From: an uncultured Clostridia bacterium
GTDB lineage: Bacteria > Bacillota_A > Clostridia > TANB77 > CAG-508
Reading direction: 5' to 3'
Assembly: GCA_947627825.1 (NCBI GenBank)
Contig: CANQXO010000033.1
Location: 1-12,852 of the forward strand
Length of the DNA stretch: 12,852 nt
Shown here: one piece after another, positions 1-8,082 of the stretch
How positions within the stretch are numbered: the first letter of the stretch is position 1
How the letters are laid out: every line of letters begins with the position of its first letter
Notes under the pieces: generated by a model
Told to the model about the DNA's origin: nothing
What the model saw: only the letters and a program-made list of their open reading frames with translations
The model's database searches: none
Made by a program: the position numbers and the translations under genes

Positions 1-467
1 GTGGAGGCGATTTTTCAAAAGATAGGATAATTCCAGACTGCATAAGAGCAGCTAAAAAAAAAGAAAAAATAGTTTTAAGAAATCCAAGCTCGATAAGGCC
101 ATTCCAGCATGTCTTAGACCCTCTATTTGCATATTTAATGATAGCAAAAAAACAATATGAGGATAAAAATTTTGAAGGAAACTATAACGTAGGACCAAAT
201 GAAGAAGACTGTATAACAGTTGAAGAACTTGCAAGGTTATTTTGCACATATTGGGGCGAGGGTATAGAATATATAAAAGAAGAGCAAAAAGGCCCTCACG
301 AGGCAAAATTTTTGAAATTAGACTGTTCTAAAATAAAGAGTACGTTTAATTGGAAGCCTGTTTGGAACATAGAAAAAGCAGTTCAAAAAACTGTGGAATT
401 TACAAAAGCAAAGGATAAAGTAAAATGCATAGAAGAGCAGATTAAGGAATTTAATAGATTAAAATAA
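1..467 (+). CDS. rfbG: CDP-glucose 4,6-dehydratase, C-terminal part
   Basis: The gene enters from the left edge; its first complete codon is at base 3 and it ends with TAA at 465-467. About 154 residues are present, against roughly 360 in the family, so the Rossmann NAD-binding half lies outside the window. The visible part has features typical of RfbG: GGDFSKDRIIPD, then RPFQHVLDPL, then HEAKFLKLDCSK and WKPVWNIEKA near the end. The enzyme is a cytoplasmic short-chain dehydratase that converts CDP-glucose to CDP-4-keto-6-deoxyglucose, the substrate of the RfbH enzyme encoded about 10 kb downstream. The part seen contains no CGG triplet and its frame is intact; AGG is used at conserved Arg positions (KDR, IRP). 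Its last nine bases overlap the end of the convergent toxin remnant, which suggests that a toxin-antitoxin cassette landed directly behind it. Confidence 0.9.
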   Translation, partial: GGDFSKDRIIPDCIRAAKKKEKIVLRNPSSIRPFQHVLDPLFAYLMIAKKQYEDKNFEGNYNVGPNEEDCITVEELARLFCTYWGEGIEYIKEEQKGPHEAKFLKLDCSKIKSTFNWKPVWNIEKAVQKTVEFTKAKDKVKCIEEQIKEFNRLK

Positions 468-644
468 ATTTGAATGAGAATTGATATATTTACCTTTCAA
501 GGGGTGGTTTTCATATTTCCTTGGTAAAGTTTCACCCCTTGCTAGCATTTCAACAACTTCATATAATAAATTAGTATTGAAACCATTTTTTTGCAACTTT
601 TTAAAGCTCTTTTTAAAAGTTTTAGTAATTTCTATTTTATACAT
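459..644 (-). pseudogene. Truncated YafQ/RelE-family toxin
   Basis: The 61-residue product starts MYKIEITKTFKKSFKKLQK and continues to ARGETLPRKYENHPLKGKY, a clear match to the N-terminal two thirds of YafQ-type mRNA interferases of the RelE superfamily. These toxins normally have about 90 residues and end with a conserved stretch holding a catalytic His and the DWLLIY-like strand. Here the frame runs into an unrelated tail (INSHSNLF) and a stop inside the 3' end of rfbG, so the catalytic C-terminus is missing. I infer that a deletion or recombination joined the toxin to the end of rfbG and left it inactive. It starts 5 bases after the antitoxin stop, the usual antitoxin-first order. There is no CGG codon on this strand here, so the truncation is not one of the CGG frame changes. 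Confidence 0.75.
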
Positions 645-649
645 ATTTT

Positions 650-961
650 TTATTCAACATCCTTTTCTAAGTCTTTTTTTAATTCTTCTACTGAATTATA
701 TTTTTTATCAATTACGTCTTTTTCTAATTCTTTAAAATTGACATTAGAATAATCGTGTAAACACCCATATTTACATACATAAGAACCATGTTCATCATTT
801 AATTCGACATTATTTTTTAATCTTAAAGTGAACGGAATTCCATTATTTATTTTAATTTGATGCAAATATATATTTATAGCTTCACTTAGGGATAAACCCA
901 AATCATTTAAAATAGGCATAATATCTTTTTTTATATTATCATTAATTCTTATTGTAGACAT
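650..961 (-). CDS. RelB/DinJ-family antitoxin
   Basis: The protein has 103 residues. Its N-terminus (MSTIRINDNIKKDIMPILNDLGLSLSEAINIYLHQI, given in part: MSTIRIND, then GLSLSEAINIYL) is the ribbon-helix-helix DNA-binding fold of RelB/DinJ antitoxins. It is followed by GIPFTLRL, also typical of DinJ relatives. The C-terminus is acidic and lysine-rich, ending EELKKDLEKDVE, and is the expected toxin-binding part. The ATG is preceded by GAGGTG at good spacing and by a clear sigma-70-like promoter with a palindrome over the -10 box, consistent with self-repression. Since the neighbouring toxin lacks its C-terminus, this antitoxin is probably an orphan that may still act as a repressor or protect against related toxins elsewhere. 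Confidence 0.85.
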   Translation of the reverse strand: MSTIRINDNIKKDIMPILNDLGLSLSEAINIYLHQIKINNGIPFTLRLKNNVELNDEHGSYVCKYGCLHDYSNVNFKELEKDVIDKKYNSVEELKKDLEKDVE

Positions 962-982
962 ATTCTTATCACCTCTTTATTT

Positions 983-1002
983 TATAATATAATTATATTA
1001 TA
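983..1002. promoter_or_regulatory. Perfect 20-base palindrome, likely antitoxin operator
   Basis: TATAATATAATTATATTATA is its own reverse complement and includes the -10 hexamer of the antitoxin promoter. RelB/DinJ repressors bind palindromes that overlap their own promoter, so this is a natural operator candidate. The sequence is purely A/T in an AT-rich genome, so chance symmetry is possible. Confidence 0.55.
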
Positions 1003-1026
1003 CTACATATTATACACAAATGTCAA
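997..1026 (-). promoter_or_regulatory. Promoter of the antitoxin gene
   Basis: On the minus strand a perfect TTGACA (-35, plus coordinates 1021-1026) is followed after 18 bases by a perfect TATAAT (-10, 997-1002). The start codon lies about 36 bases downstream, behind an AGAGGTG ribosome binding site near 970-976. It is the strongest promoter match in the window. Confidence 0.75.
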
Positions 1027-1062
1027 CAAAATGCATACAATTTAAAACAATTAGCTTGCAAA

Positions 1063-2451
1063 TTATTTAATATAATATAAAGTATAATTTTCAGAGTGAA
1101 TTGAAAGAGGAGTTTCATATATAAGTTCATAATTTTCGGGCATTTTTAAACTTGAGTTTAAAGAAAGTATTATATATTTTCCTTTATATTCTTCTGAAAG
1201 AAGTAGTTTAACATAAGCATCTGCATAATTACTTGACATATATTTTATATTTTCTAAGTAATCTTCGTATACAACATCATATAAACGAGCATTTTCTAGA
1301 TATGGCTCAATAGTTTGGCAAATTATAGATGAGTCAATTAAAATAGTATCTTCACCTATAAGGTTTTCATTAATATATCTTGCCATGTATTGTGCAGAAG
1401 AAAATGGACATAAAATATCTTGATATAAAAGAGTAAAAAATTTTCCTAGCATTCCAAATAATAAAACTGATATTAAATAAAAAATGCAGAAAATATTTAA
1501 TATTTTTCTTGGAATATCAGTTTTTGAAAGAAGTATAATAAAAAATAAGAAAATAGCATATATCAAAATTTCCCTTTCGATTGAAATTGAAGAGTAAAAA
1601 GTAAAATATACAAGAATGTGAAACAATAAACCTATTGCAAGAACTAGATATTCCTTAATATTCTTTTTAGAAGATTTTAAAATAATAAAAAGTCCTATTG
1701 CTAAAATTAATAATATTTGTACACTAATTTTATATATTAAACTCATATTTTCGGTGTATTTAGTAGAATAGTCTGGATTAGATGTACCAAATAACTGAAA
1801 TACAACTAAAAAGGTATTAAAAGCTATAAGTAATAAACCTATAACAATAGGTTTTATTTTTATATCTCTTTTCTTTTTAAAAATATATAAAAACAATTCA
1901 TAAATATAAAAAGTTATTGTAAGTCCTGCAACAACGCCCCATGCAAGAGAATGAGTATGTATAAGTAAGCTTATAAAAATGGCATAAATTATAGGATGCT
2001 CATATCTTTTATCATAGAAAATACCAATAATTGTTAAAAATAATAAAACTAAGCAATAATTTCTAGAAATTGCAGGAAAGGCATAAGAAAAAGGCACTGT
2101 AAATAGAACAATAATTTTAAATATATTGTTCATTTTAGTTTTGAAAATGAACAACAATGCTGAAATAGAAACTATTATTAAACTGATGAAATTTAAGGTG
2201 ATAATTGGTGAATTTAATTTAGCAAATGGCATTAAAATAAGGTGCCATAAAATAGGATGACCATCAAATCTACTAACAATAAATAAATCTTTAAGAGATA
2301 AATATTTTGCCATATTCCAAGCATGAATTTCATCTCTCCAAGGTTCATGTAGAAGCATTAAAATAAGGTTAAAAATAAAAAAAACTATAAAAATTATATA
2401 TTGTATAGCAGTTTGGTGTTTATTAAAAAATTTAGAGCAATTGTCAAACAT
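1063..2451 (-). CDS. Multi-pass membrane glycosyltransferase, GT-C type
   Basis: This 462-residue protein is almost wholly hydrophobic, with roughly 10-12 membrane segments. After the first helix comes HEPWRDEIHAW (about residues 35-45), with an acidic pair in the first extracytoplasmic loop, then RFDGHPILWH (about 61-70). This HEPWRDE...GHPxLW arrangement fits the acidic-loop plan of GT-C glycosyltransferases that use polyprenyl-phosphate sugars. I cannot assign donor or acceptor. I start at the ATG ending at 2451 because GAAAGGT lies 9-10 bases upstream; a TTG at 2467-2469 would extend the protein by six residues but has no ribosome binding site. It is transcribed away from the GT2 operon from a divergent promoter region. 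It contains no CGG codon and its frame is intact, unlike the long genes on the other strand. Confidence 0.75.
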   Translation of the reverse strand: MFDNCSKFFNKHQTAIQYIIFIVFFIFNLILMLLHEPWRDEIHAWNMAKYLSLKDLFIVSRFDGHPILWHLILMPFAKLNSPIITLNFISLIIVSISALLFIFKTKMNNIFKIIVLFTVPFSYAFPAISRNYCLVLLFLTIIGIFYDKRYEHPIIYAIFISLLIHTHSLAWGVVAGLTITFYIYELFLYIFKKKRDIKIKPIVIGLLLIAFNTFLVVFQLFGTSNPDYSTKYTENMSLIYKISVQILLILAIGLFIILKSSKKNIKEYLVLAIGLLFHILVYFTFYSSISIEREILIYAIFLFFIILLSKTDIPRKILNIFCIFYLISVLLFGMLGKFFTLLYQDILCPFSSAQYMARYINENLIGEDTILIDSSIICQTIEPYLENARLYDVVYEDYLENIKYMSSNYADAYVKLLLSEEYKGKYIILSLNSSLKMPENYELIYETPLSIHSENYTLYYIK

Positions 2452-2477
2452 TTTTAAAATACCTTTCAAAAATTCTA

Positions 2478-2505
2478 TTTACATTTTAAAGTAATATGTT
2501 ATAAT
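2478..2505 (+). promoter_or_regulatory. Candidate promoter of the rightward operon
   Basis: TTTACA (2478-2483) and TATAAT (2500-2505) are 16 bases apart, about 50 bases before the GT2 start. The AT-rich background makes -10 matches common, so this is a reasonable but unproven call. Confidence 0.45.
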
Positions 2506-2532
2506 TATATAAAATAAGAAATAAAAAATCAA
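2504..2532 (-). promoter_or_regulatory. Candidate promoter of the leftward glycosyltransferase
   Basis: On the minus strand TTGATT (plus 2527-2532) and TATAAT (plus 2504-2509) are 17 bases apart. Its -10 box overlaps the end of the rightward -10 box, so the two promoters would compete for polymerase. Confidence 0.4.
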
Positions 2533-2555
2533 CTAAAAAAAGGAGAAATTTTTAA

Positions 2556-3528
2556 GTGGAAGAGGATGTAGCAGTATTAATACCTTGCTATAATGAAGAA
2601 CTATCAATAAAAAGAGTAATCGAGGATTTTAAACTAGAATTACCAAATGCGAAAATATATGTTTATGATAATAATTCAAAAGATAATACATATAAAATTG
2701 CAAAAGAAGCGGGCGCAATAGTTAGAAGAGAATATAACCAAGGAAAAGGCAATGTTGTAAGAAGGATGTTTAGAGAAGTTGAGGCAGATATATATGTTTT
2801 AGTAGACGGAGATAATACATATCTTGCAAAGGATGTACATAAATTAATCGAGCCAATAAGAGAAGGAAAAGCCGACATGGTAGTTGGCGATAGAATGAGC
2901 CAAGGAAAATATAAACAAGAAAACAAATTATTATTTCATGAGTTTGGAAATAAACTTGTTATAAAAACGATAAATAGTCTATTTAATTCTAATTTAAAAG
3001 ATGTAATGAGTCGGATATAGAGCTTTTAATAAAATTTTTGTGAAAAATATGCCCGTAATGAGTAAAAATTTTGAAATTGAAACAGAAATGACTTTGTATG
3101 CATTAGATAAAAGGTTTATCATAAAAGAAATTCCAATAGATTATAAAGATAGAATGGAAGGAAGCAGTTCAAAAATAAATACTGTTTCAGACGGGATAAA
3201 AGTTTGCAAAAAAATAATTAGCATGTATAAAGATTATAAACCAAGGTGGTTTTTCTTTTCTATTGCATTTGTTTTTATAGTTTTGGGACTTATTATCGGA
3301 ATTCCGGTGTTAGTTGAATTTGCAAGAAATCATTATATAACAAAAGTGCCTTCAGCAGTTCTTGCAACAGGAATAATGATATTTTCTATCATAATTGCTC
3401 AATGTGGAGTTATATTAGATACAATAGTGAAACAGCATAGAGAAAAATTTGAACATCAATTATTAAATTATTATAAAATAGAGAATTTGTCAAAAAGACA
3501 GGAGAAAAAAATGGAGGAAAATGGCTAA
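2556..3528 (+). CDS. GT2 (DPM1-like) polyprenyl-phosphate glycosyltransferase, one CGG +1 shift
   Basis: The start is GTG at 2556, ten bases after AGGAG. Joining the frames by skipping C3012 gives 323 residues. The catalytic domain has VLIPCYNEE (about 7-15), YDNNSKDNT (37-45) and the metal-binding DGDNTY (84-89). The junction restores DVMSGYRAFNK, a conserved stretch of DPM1-like enzymes, with the Gly (residue 153) supplied by the GGA after the skipped C. The C-terminus adds two membrane helices (about 231-253 and 265-286) and a lysine-rich tail. Such enzymes move a sugar from a nucleotide donor to undecaprenyl phosphate on the cytoplasmic face. Without the shift, translation stops at TAG 3018-3020 after 154 residues, cutting the catalytic domain. 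The next gene, GtrA, starts two bases after the stop, a common functional pairing. Confidence 0.88.
3012..3015 (+). other. +1 shift site, GT2 gene (AGT C GGA TAT)
   Basis: In-frame CGG at codon 153. Skipping C restores MSGYRAF; staying in frame gives a TAG two codons later (3018-3020). Confidence 0.9.
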
Positions 3529-3530
3529 AA

Positions 3531-3968
3531 ATGAATAAAATATTATCAAAATTTAATATAAATTCTAAAGAAGATTTAATGAAATTAATAAAACAATTTT
3601 TTAAATTTGGAATAGTTGGAGGAGTAAATACTGTACTTTCATACATTATTACAAATGTGAGTTTTTATGCTTTGCATTTGCATGAGCAAATATCAAATTT
3701 TATTGCATTTTTTATAACAGTTTTTATATCTTTCATGTTAAACAGAAAATTTGTATTTAAATCAGAAAATGAAGAAAAACAAAATCCATTTAAGCAATTA
3801 CTTAAAGTTTATGCATCTTATTCTATAACAGGCTTATTTTTAACGGCAATTTTATTATTTGTCGAAGAAACATATTTTGGAATACCACATTACATTGCGA
3901 CACTTTTGAATTTAATCGTAACAATTCCATTAAACTTTTTATTAAACAAATTATGGGCATTTAAATAA
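3531..3968 (+). CDS. GtrA-family membrane protein, probable lipid-linked sugar flippase
   Basis: The 145-residue protein has the four-helix GtrA layout: KFGIVGGVNTVLSYIITNV (helix 1), a second helix leading to FMLNRKFVFKS, a third after YASYSITGLF, and a fourth ending NFLLNKLWAFK. The paired N-R/K-x-F/W-x-F motifs after helices 2 and 4 are family hallmarks. GtrA proteins are thought to flip undecaprenyl-phosphate-linked sugars made by a GT2 partner across the cytoplasmic membrane, and the gene directly upstream encodes such a GT2. The start lies two bases after the GT2 stop, with GGAGG in the GT2 tail at about 3511 as the likely ribosome binding site. There is no in-frame CGG and the frame is intact. 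Confidence 0.88.
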   Translation: MNKILSKFNINSKEDLMKLIKQFFKFGIVGGVNTVLSYIITNVSFYALHLHEQISNFIAFFITVFISFMLNRKFVFKSENEEKQNPFKQLLKVYASYSITGLFLTAILLFVEETYFGIPHYIATLLNLIVTIPLNFLLNKLWAFK

Positions 3969-3997
3969 AAAATTAAAAAAAAACAAAAGGAGAAAAA

Positions 3998-6040
3998 ATG
4001 AAAAGAGAAAATAAAATTGCAATAATTAGTTTTATATTATCAATTTTGCTAATGGTAATTATTGGTATTTTAACAATAAGTCTTATCCATGATAACTTAG
4101 ATGTAGAGCTCATATCACGTACTTATGTAATTAGCGTGCAAAATTTTACAGCAGAAAAGTCAGAATTAATTGCATATGCTTTAATTACGGCTTCCTTCCC
4201 ACTTGCATTTATAGCAATATATAAAATTTTAGATAAAACAAAATTTGATATAGATTTTAACACATTAAAATTGATTATCGGAAGTTTTATTTTAACATTG
4301 ATAGTTATTATTACAAAAATGACTATACTAGATGCATATTGTATTGAGCGAACTTTAATATACGACCATTTAATAGTGTTTTTGATTACATTATTATTTT
4401 CTGCATTAGCAATCATTTTATTTCAAAAATTAAACAATGGAAAAGCAAAGAAAATTTTGAAAATAATAATATATATATTAGCAATTGCTGTAATTTCAGC
4501 TGTTAGCTTTATGTATATAAATAATAGTTATGCGCAAACAGAATTAGATGCACATCATTTTGGTGCATATTTTTATCCTGTTTATAAAGTAAATAGTGGA
4601 TTAACACCTGGGGTAGATTTTAATTCTATTTATGGATATTACTCATATTTCTATTCATTTATTTTAAATATTTTTGGCGGAATAAGTATTTTAAAATTTA
4701 GTTATATTATTACATTTCTTGTTTTGACTTCGTTTATCTGTTTTGCAATTTTTGCAAATAAAATAATAAGAAATAAAGTATTATGGCTAATTGTAGTCAT
4801 GGCATTAATGTTTACAATGGCTTTTGATGCATATTTAATGATAGGCTATAATTCTTTACAGCGTGTACCACATAGAATATTATTTCCAGCACTTATTTTA
4901 ATATATATTTTGATATGCAATAAATTTAGAAATAAACATGAAGTTTTACGTAAAATAGGGGGAGCTATTTTATGCGCGCTTCGGAATGTTATGGAACTTA
5001 GAAACAGGAGCGGTTGTACTTGGTGTGTGGATAATGTTTCAAGGGTATGAAATATTATATTTTAATTCATTAAGGGATAAGAAAACATACTTAGAAATTG
5101 CAAAGGTGTTCCTAGGAGTAGTATTTACATTATTACTTTATTTGGGAATTTTGAATGCTATTATATTCATAAGAACGCGGAGAGTTACTTGAAATTAAAA
5201 ATGTAATCTTTGGGCAATCTGTTTTTCTTGGCTCAGGTTTCTATATGGAGAGAATGGGGCTATGGCAGCCATGGATATTGCTTGCTTTGATTTATGCTGC
5301 AGCATTAGTTATTAGTATAAAAAAATTAAAGTTTATGGGTGGAAATGAAGATGAAGAAAATTATTCAAGAAATAGTATGATATTTTCACTTGCAATTTTG
5401 GGCGCACGGAATATTTTCATATTTTCAAGGAAGAAGTCTTCAAGATTTATTAGTTTTTGTAAGCTATCCAGGTATTATGCTAATTGGAATATTTTTAGAT
5501 AGTTTATTAACAAACTTTTCAAAATATACAAAGATAGGTAAAGCGTTTGGAGCTATTATATTTTTACTAATATCAGTAATATTAGTAAATTATTCTGCCA
5601 CAATAATTTATGGAATGTGTGCAAAAAATTTTATAAAAAATAGATTGAATAAAACATATTTATTTGAAACAAATCTTATAGAAGGAAAGTTAGAATATGC
5701 AAAAGACATAAAAAATATTTTAGGAAAAGTGGATTTTGTATTAACAAATGAGGTATATTATTATCTCGCAACAGAGCAAAAAGATATGAAAAAATTTCCT
5801 GCATATGAGGATTTATTTACATATGAAAATTGTGAAAAAATAATTGATTTTATGCAAGATGAGGATACGTCAATTTGTATAGAATCTGGAACTTTAAACT
5901 TTTTAAAATATCACTATAATGAAGAATTAGAAAAAATTATTAAAGAAAAATATCAAGAAATAAATTTAAGAAAATACGAGTGGGTAATACTTGTAAACAA
6001 AGAAAATTTTGAAAATATTGGTAGATTAAATGAAATATAA
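3998..6040 (+). CDS. Large multi-pass membrane protein, paralogue 1, three CGG +1 shifts
   Basis: Skipping the C of three in-frame CGG triplets (4982, 5178, 5407) gives one 679-residue protein; read conventionally it falls into four pieces. Five or so helices fill residues 7-175. An extracytoplasmic-looking stretch follows with HHFGAYFYPVYKV (186-198) and GLTPGVDFNSIYGYYS (201-216), then more helices, NLETGAVVLGVW just after shift 1, GIFSYFQGRS just after shift 3, and a soluble C-terminal domain of about 140 residues (KVDFVLTNEVYYYLATEQ, FPAYEDLFTYENC). The plan resembles GT-C glycosyltransferases, which add lipid-linked sugars to glycans outside the membrane, but I do not recognise the exact family. 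The shift-derived residues are Gly329, Gly394 and Gly470. AAAGGAG lies 5-6 bases before the ATG. It follows GtrA in what looks like one operon. Confidence 0.75.
4982..4985 (+). other. +1 shift site 1, paralogue 1 (CTT C GGA ATG)
   Basis: In-frame CGG at codon 329, exactly 984 bases after the start, as in the other two copies. Unshifted reading stops at 5048-5050. Confidence 0.88.
5178..5181 (+). other. +1 shift site 2, paralogue 1 (ACG C GGA GAG)
   Basis: In-frame CGG at codon 394. Skipping C gives RTGELLEIKN; unshifted reading stops at 5190-5192. Confidence 0.88.
5407..5410 (+). other. +1 shift site 3, paralogue 1 (GCA C GGA ATA)
   Basis: In-frame CGG at codon 470. Skipping C gives LGAGIFSYFQGRS; unshifted reading stops at 5500-5502. 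Confidence 0.88.
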
Positions 6041-7047
6041 AACAAAAGGGGAAAACGAAAAAAATGAAAAGAGAGAATAAAAATGCAATAATTAGTTTTA
6101 TATTATCTATTGTTTTAATGGTAGCTATAGGCATTTTAATTAAGACTTTTATTCATGATAGTTTGGATGTAGAGTATATAAAACGTACTTACATACATGG
6201 AGCAATAAATTTTACAGCAGAAAAATCAGAAACAATAGCATATGCTTTAATTACGGTTTCATTCCCTATTTTCTTTATTGCAATATATAAAATTTTAGAT
6301 AAAACAAAATTAGATATAAATTCAAAAATAATAAACGCAGTAATATGTGTTTCTGCTATAGCAATAATAGCGCTTATTGTTATATTCTTTTTTAAATGGG
6401 AATTTTATAGTGAAAAAACCTTAATAAAGTCTAATTTAATTTTATTTATAATATCTCTAATAGTTTCGATAATAGGAGTTATTGCTTATCAAAAATTAGA
6501 AAATAAAAAAGTAAAAAAAATTTTTAAGATAATATTATATATATTAATGGCTTTAGTAATTTTAGCTACAGGTTTTATGTATATAAATAATAGTTATGCA
6601 CAAACAGCGGAAAGTGCACATCATTTTGAGGCATATTTTTATCCTGTTTATAAAGTAGCATGTGGCTTAACACCTGGAGTAGATTTTAACTCACTTTATG
6701 GATATTATTCGTACTTCTTCTGTTTTATTTTAAATTTATTAGGAGGAGTGAGTATTCTAAAGTTTAGCTATATTATTGCAATTCTTATTGTAATTTGCTT
6801 TGCATGCCTTGCAATTTTTTCAAGTAAGTTAATAAAAAACAAAATTCTATGGATAAGTTTAATTCTTGCATCAATATTTATGTTATTTATTCATGGAGAT
6901 TTAACATTAGGATATGATACTTTGCAATGTGTACCACATAGATTAATATTTCCTATGTTAATGCTTGGTTATATTCTTATATATAACAAGTTTAGGGAAA
7001 AATACGAGGCTTTACGTAAAATAGGGGGGGTGTTATTATGTACGCTT

Positions 7048-7051
7048 CGGA
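7048..7051 (+). other. +1 shift site 1, paralogue 2 (CTT C GGA ATG)
   Basis: In-frame CGG at codon 329, matching the site in the other copies. Unshifted reading stops at 7114-7116. Confidence 0.88.
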
Positions 7052-7243
7052 ATGATATGGAACTTAGAAACAGGAGCTATTGTGCTTGGCGTCTGGATAA
7101 TGTTTCAAGGATATGAAATATTATATTTTAATTCATTAAAGAATAAAAAAACGTATATTGAAATTGCAAAAGTTGTTTTGGAAATTGTTTTAACAGTTTG
7201 GCTATATTTTATAATTTTAAATGTTTTGGCGTTTTTTAGAACT

Positions 7244-7247
7244 CGGC
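7244..7247 (+). other. +1 shift site 2, paralogue 2 (ACT C GGC GAA)
   Basis: In-frame CGG at codon 394, followed by C instead of A. Skipping C gives RTGELLGIKN with GGC as Gly. It is the only one of 14 sites not reading CGGA. Confidence 0.88.
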
Positions 7248-7472
7248 GAATTACTTGGAATTAAAAACATAATCTTCGGACAGTCTATTTTCTGGGGCTC
7301 AGGATTTTATATGATAGAAATGGAACTTTGGCATCCTTGGATATTACTTGCTTTAGTTTATGGAGTTTCACTTGCAGTTACAATAAGAAAATTAAAATTC
7401 ATGAAAAACCAAGAAAATGAAGAAGAATATAAGAAAAATAGCATGATATTTTCACTTGCAATTCTAGGTGCA

Positions 7473-7476
7473 CGGA
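7473..7476 (+). other. +1 shift site 3, paralogue 2 (GCA C GGA ATA)
   Basis: In-frame CGG at codon 470, same context as in paralogue 1. Unshifted reading stops at 7506-7508. Confidence 0.88.
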
Positions 7477-8082
7477 ATATTTTCATATTTTCAAGGAAGA
7501 AGTCATGAGGCTGTATTTGAAGTGGTTACATATCCCGGAATAATATTAACCTTTGTATTTTTAGATAACATATTAGATAATTTTAAAAAATACACAAAAT
7601 TGGGAAAAGTATTTAGTAGTGTGACATTTTTAATAATACTTACCATATTTATAAATTTTTCAGCAATTTGAAAAAGAAACACTATTTTCTACGAGTTGCA
7701 TGGAAGTAGGATTAGAAAAAGCAGAAAAATTAAAAGAAATTCTAGGAAAAGTAGATTTTATATTATCTGGCGAAGCGTATTATTATCTTGCAACAGGGCA
7801 AGAAGACATGAAAAAATTTCCAGCATATGAAGATATATTTACATATGAAAACTGTGGAAGAATTGTTAAATTTATGCAAGATACAGATAATTCAATATGC
7901 GTGCAAGCTAGTATTTTTGATTTTCTAAAATATCACTATAGTGAATATTTAGATAAGATTATTAAAGAAAAATATCAAGTAGTAGAATTAGAACAATATA
8001 ATTGGGTAATACTTGTGAGCAAAGAAAATTTTGAAAATATTGGTAGAATAAACGAAATATAAAGCAAAAAGGGGAAAATATA

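Larger units (their letters stand above)
6064..8062 (+). pseudogene. Membrane protein paralogue 2: three CGG shifts plus one genuine frame-breaking deletion
   Basis: This copy aligns end to end with paralogue 1 and shares its three shift positions (CGG at 7048, 7244, 7473; residues 329, 394, 470). The second is CGG-C, giving GGC rather than GGA, still Gly. After NFSAI the frame hits TGA at 7669-7671 with no CGG nearby. The C-terminal domain resumes in the next frame as FEKETLFSTSCMEVG and then matches the others (FPAYEDIFTYENC, NWVILVSKENFENIG). Against copies 1 and 3 about 45 bases are missing here, covering the segment after SAT, so this is an ordinary deletion and not recoding. As it stands the gene makes 534 residues: the full membrane part without the soluble C-terminal domain. 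It may be a decaying copy or a working short form. The ribosome binding site is AAGGGG, 24 bases after copy 1 ends. Confidence 0.65.

Noticed and set aside
498..541. Inverted repeat CAAGGGGTG / CACCCCTTG as a terminator
   Set aside because: The 9-base stems enclose a 26-base loop inside the toxin coding sequence with no following T-run; probably chance.
3968..3998. Riboswitch, attenuator or terminator in the gaps between the operon genes
   Set aside because: The gaps are only 2 to 30 bases and hold only ribosome binding sites.
5340..5380. Insertion sequence or recombination site responsible for the tandem copies
   Set aside because: No transposase gene, terminal inverted repeats or flanking target duplications are visible; unequal recombination between copies suffices.
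4986..6040. Separate small membrane proteins starting at internal ATGs after each shift in the paralogues
   Set aside because: None has a convincing ribosome binding site, the pieces abut exactly at CGG, and the joined product is a coherent protein shared by all three copies.
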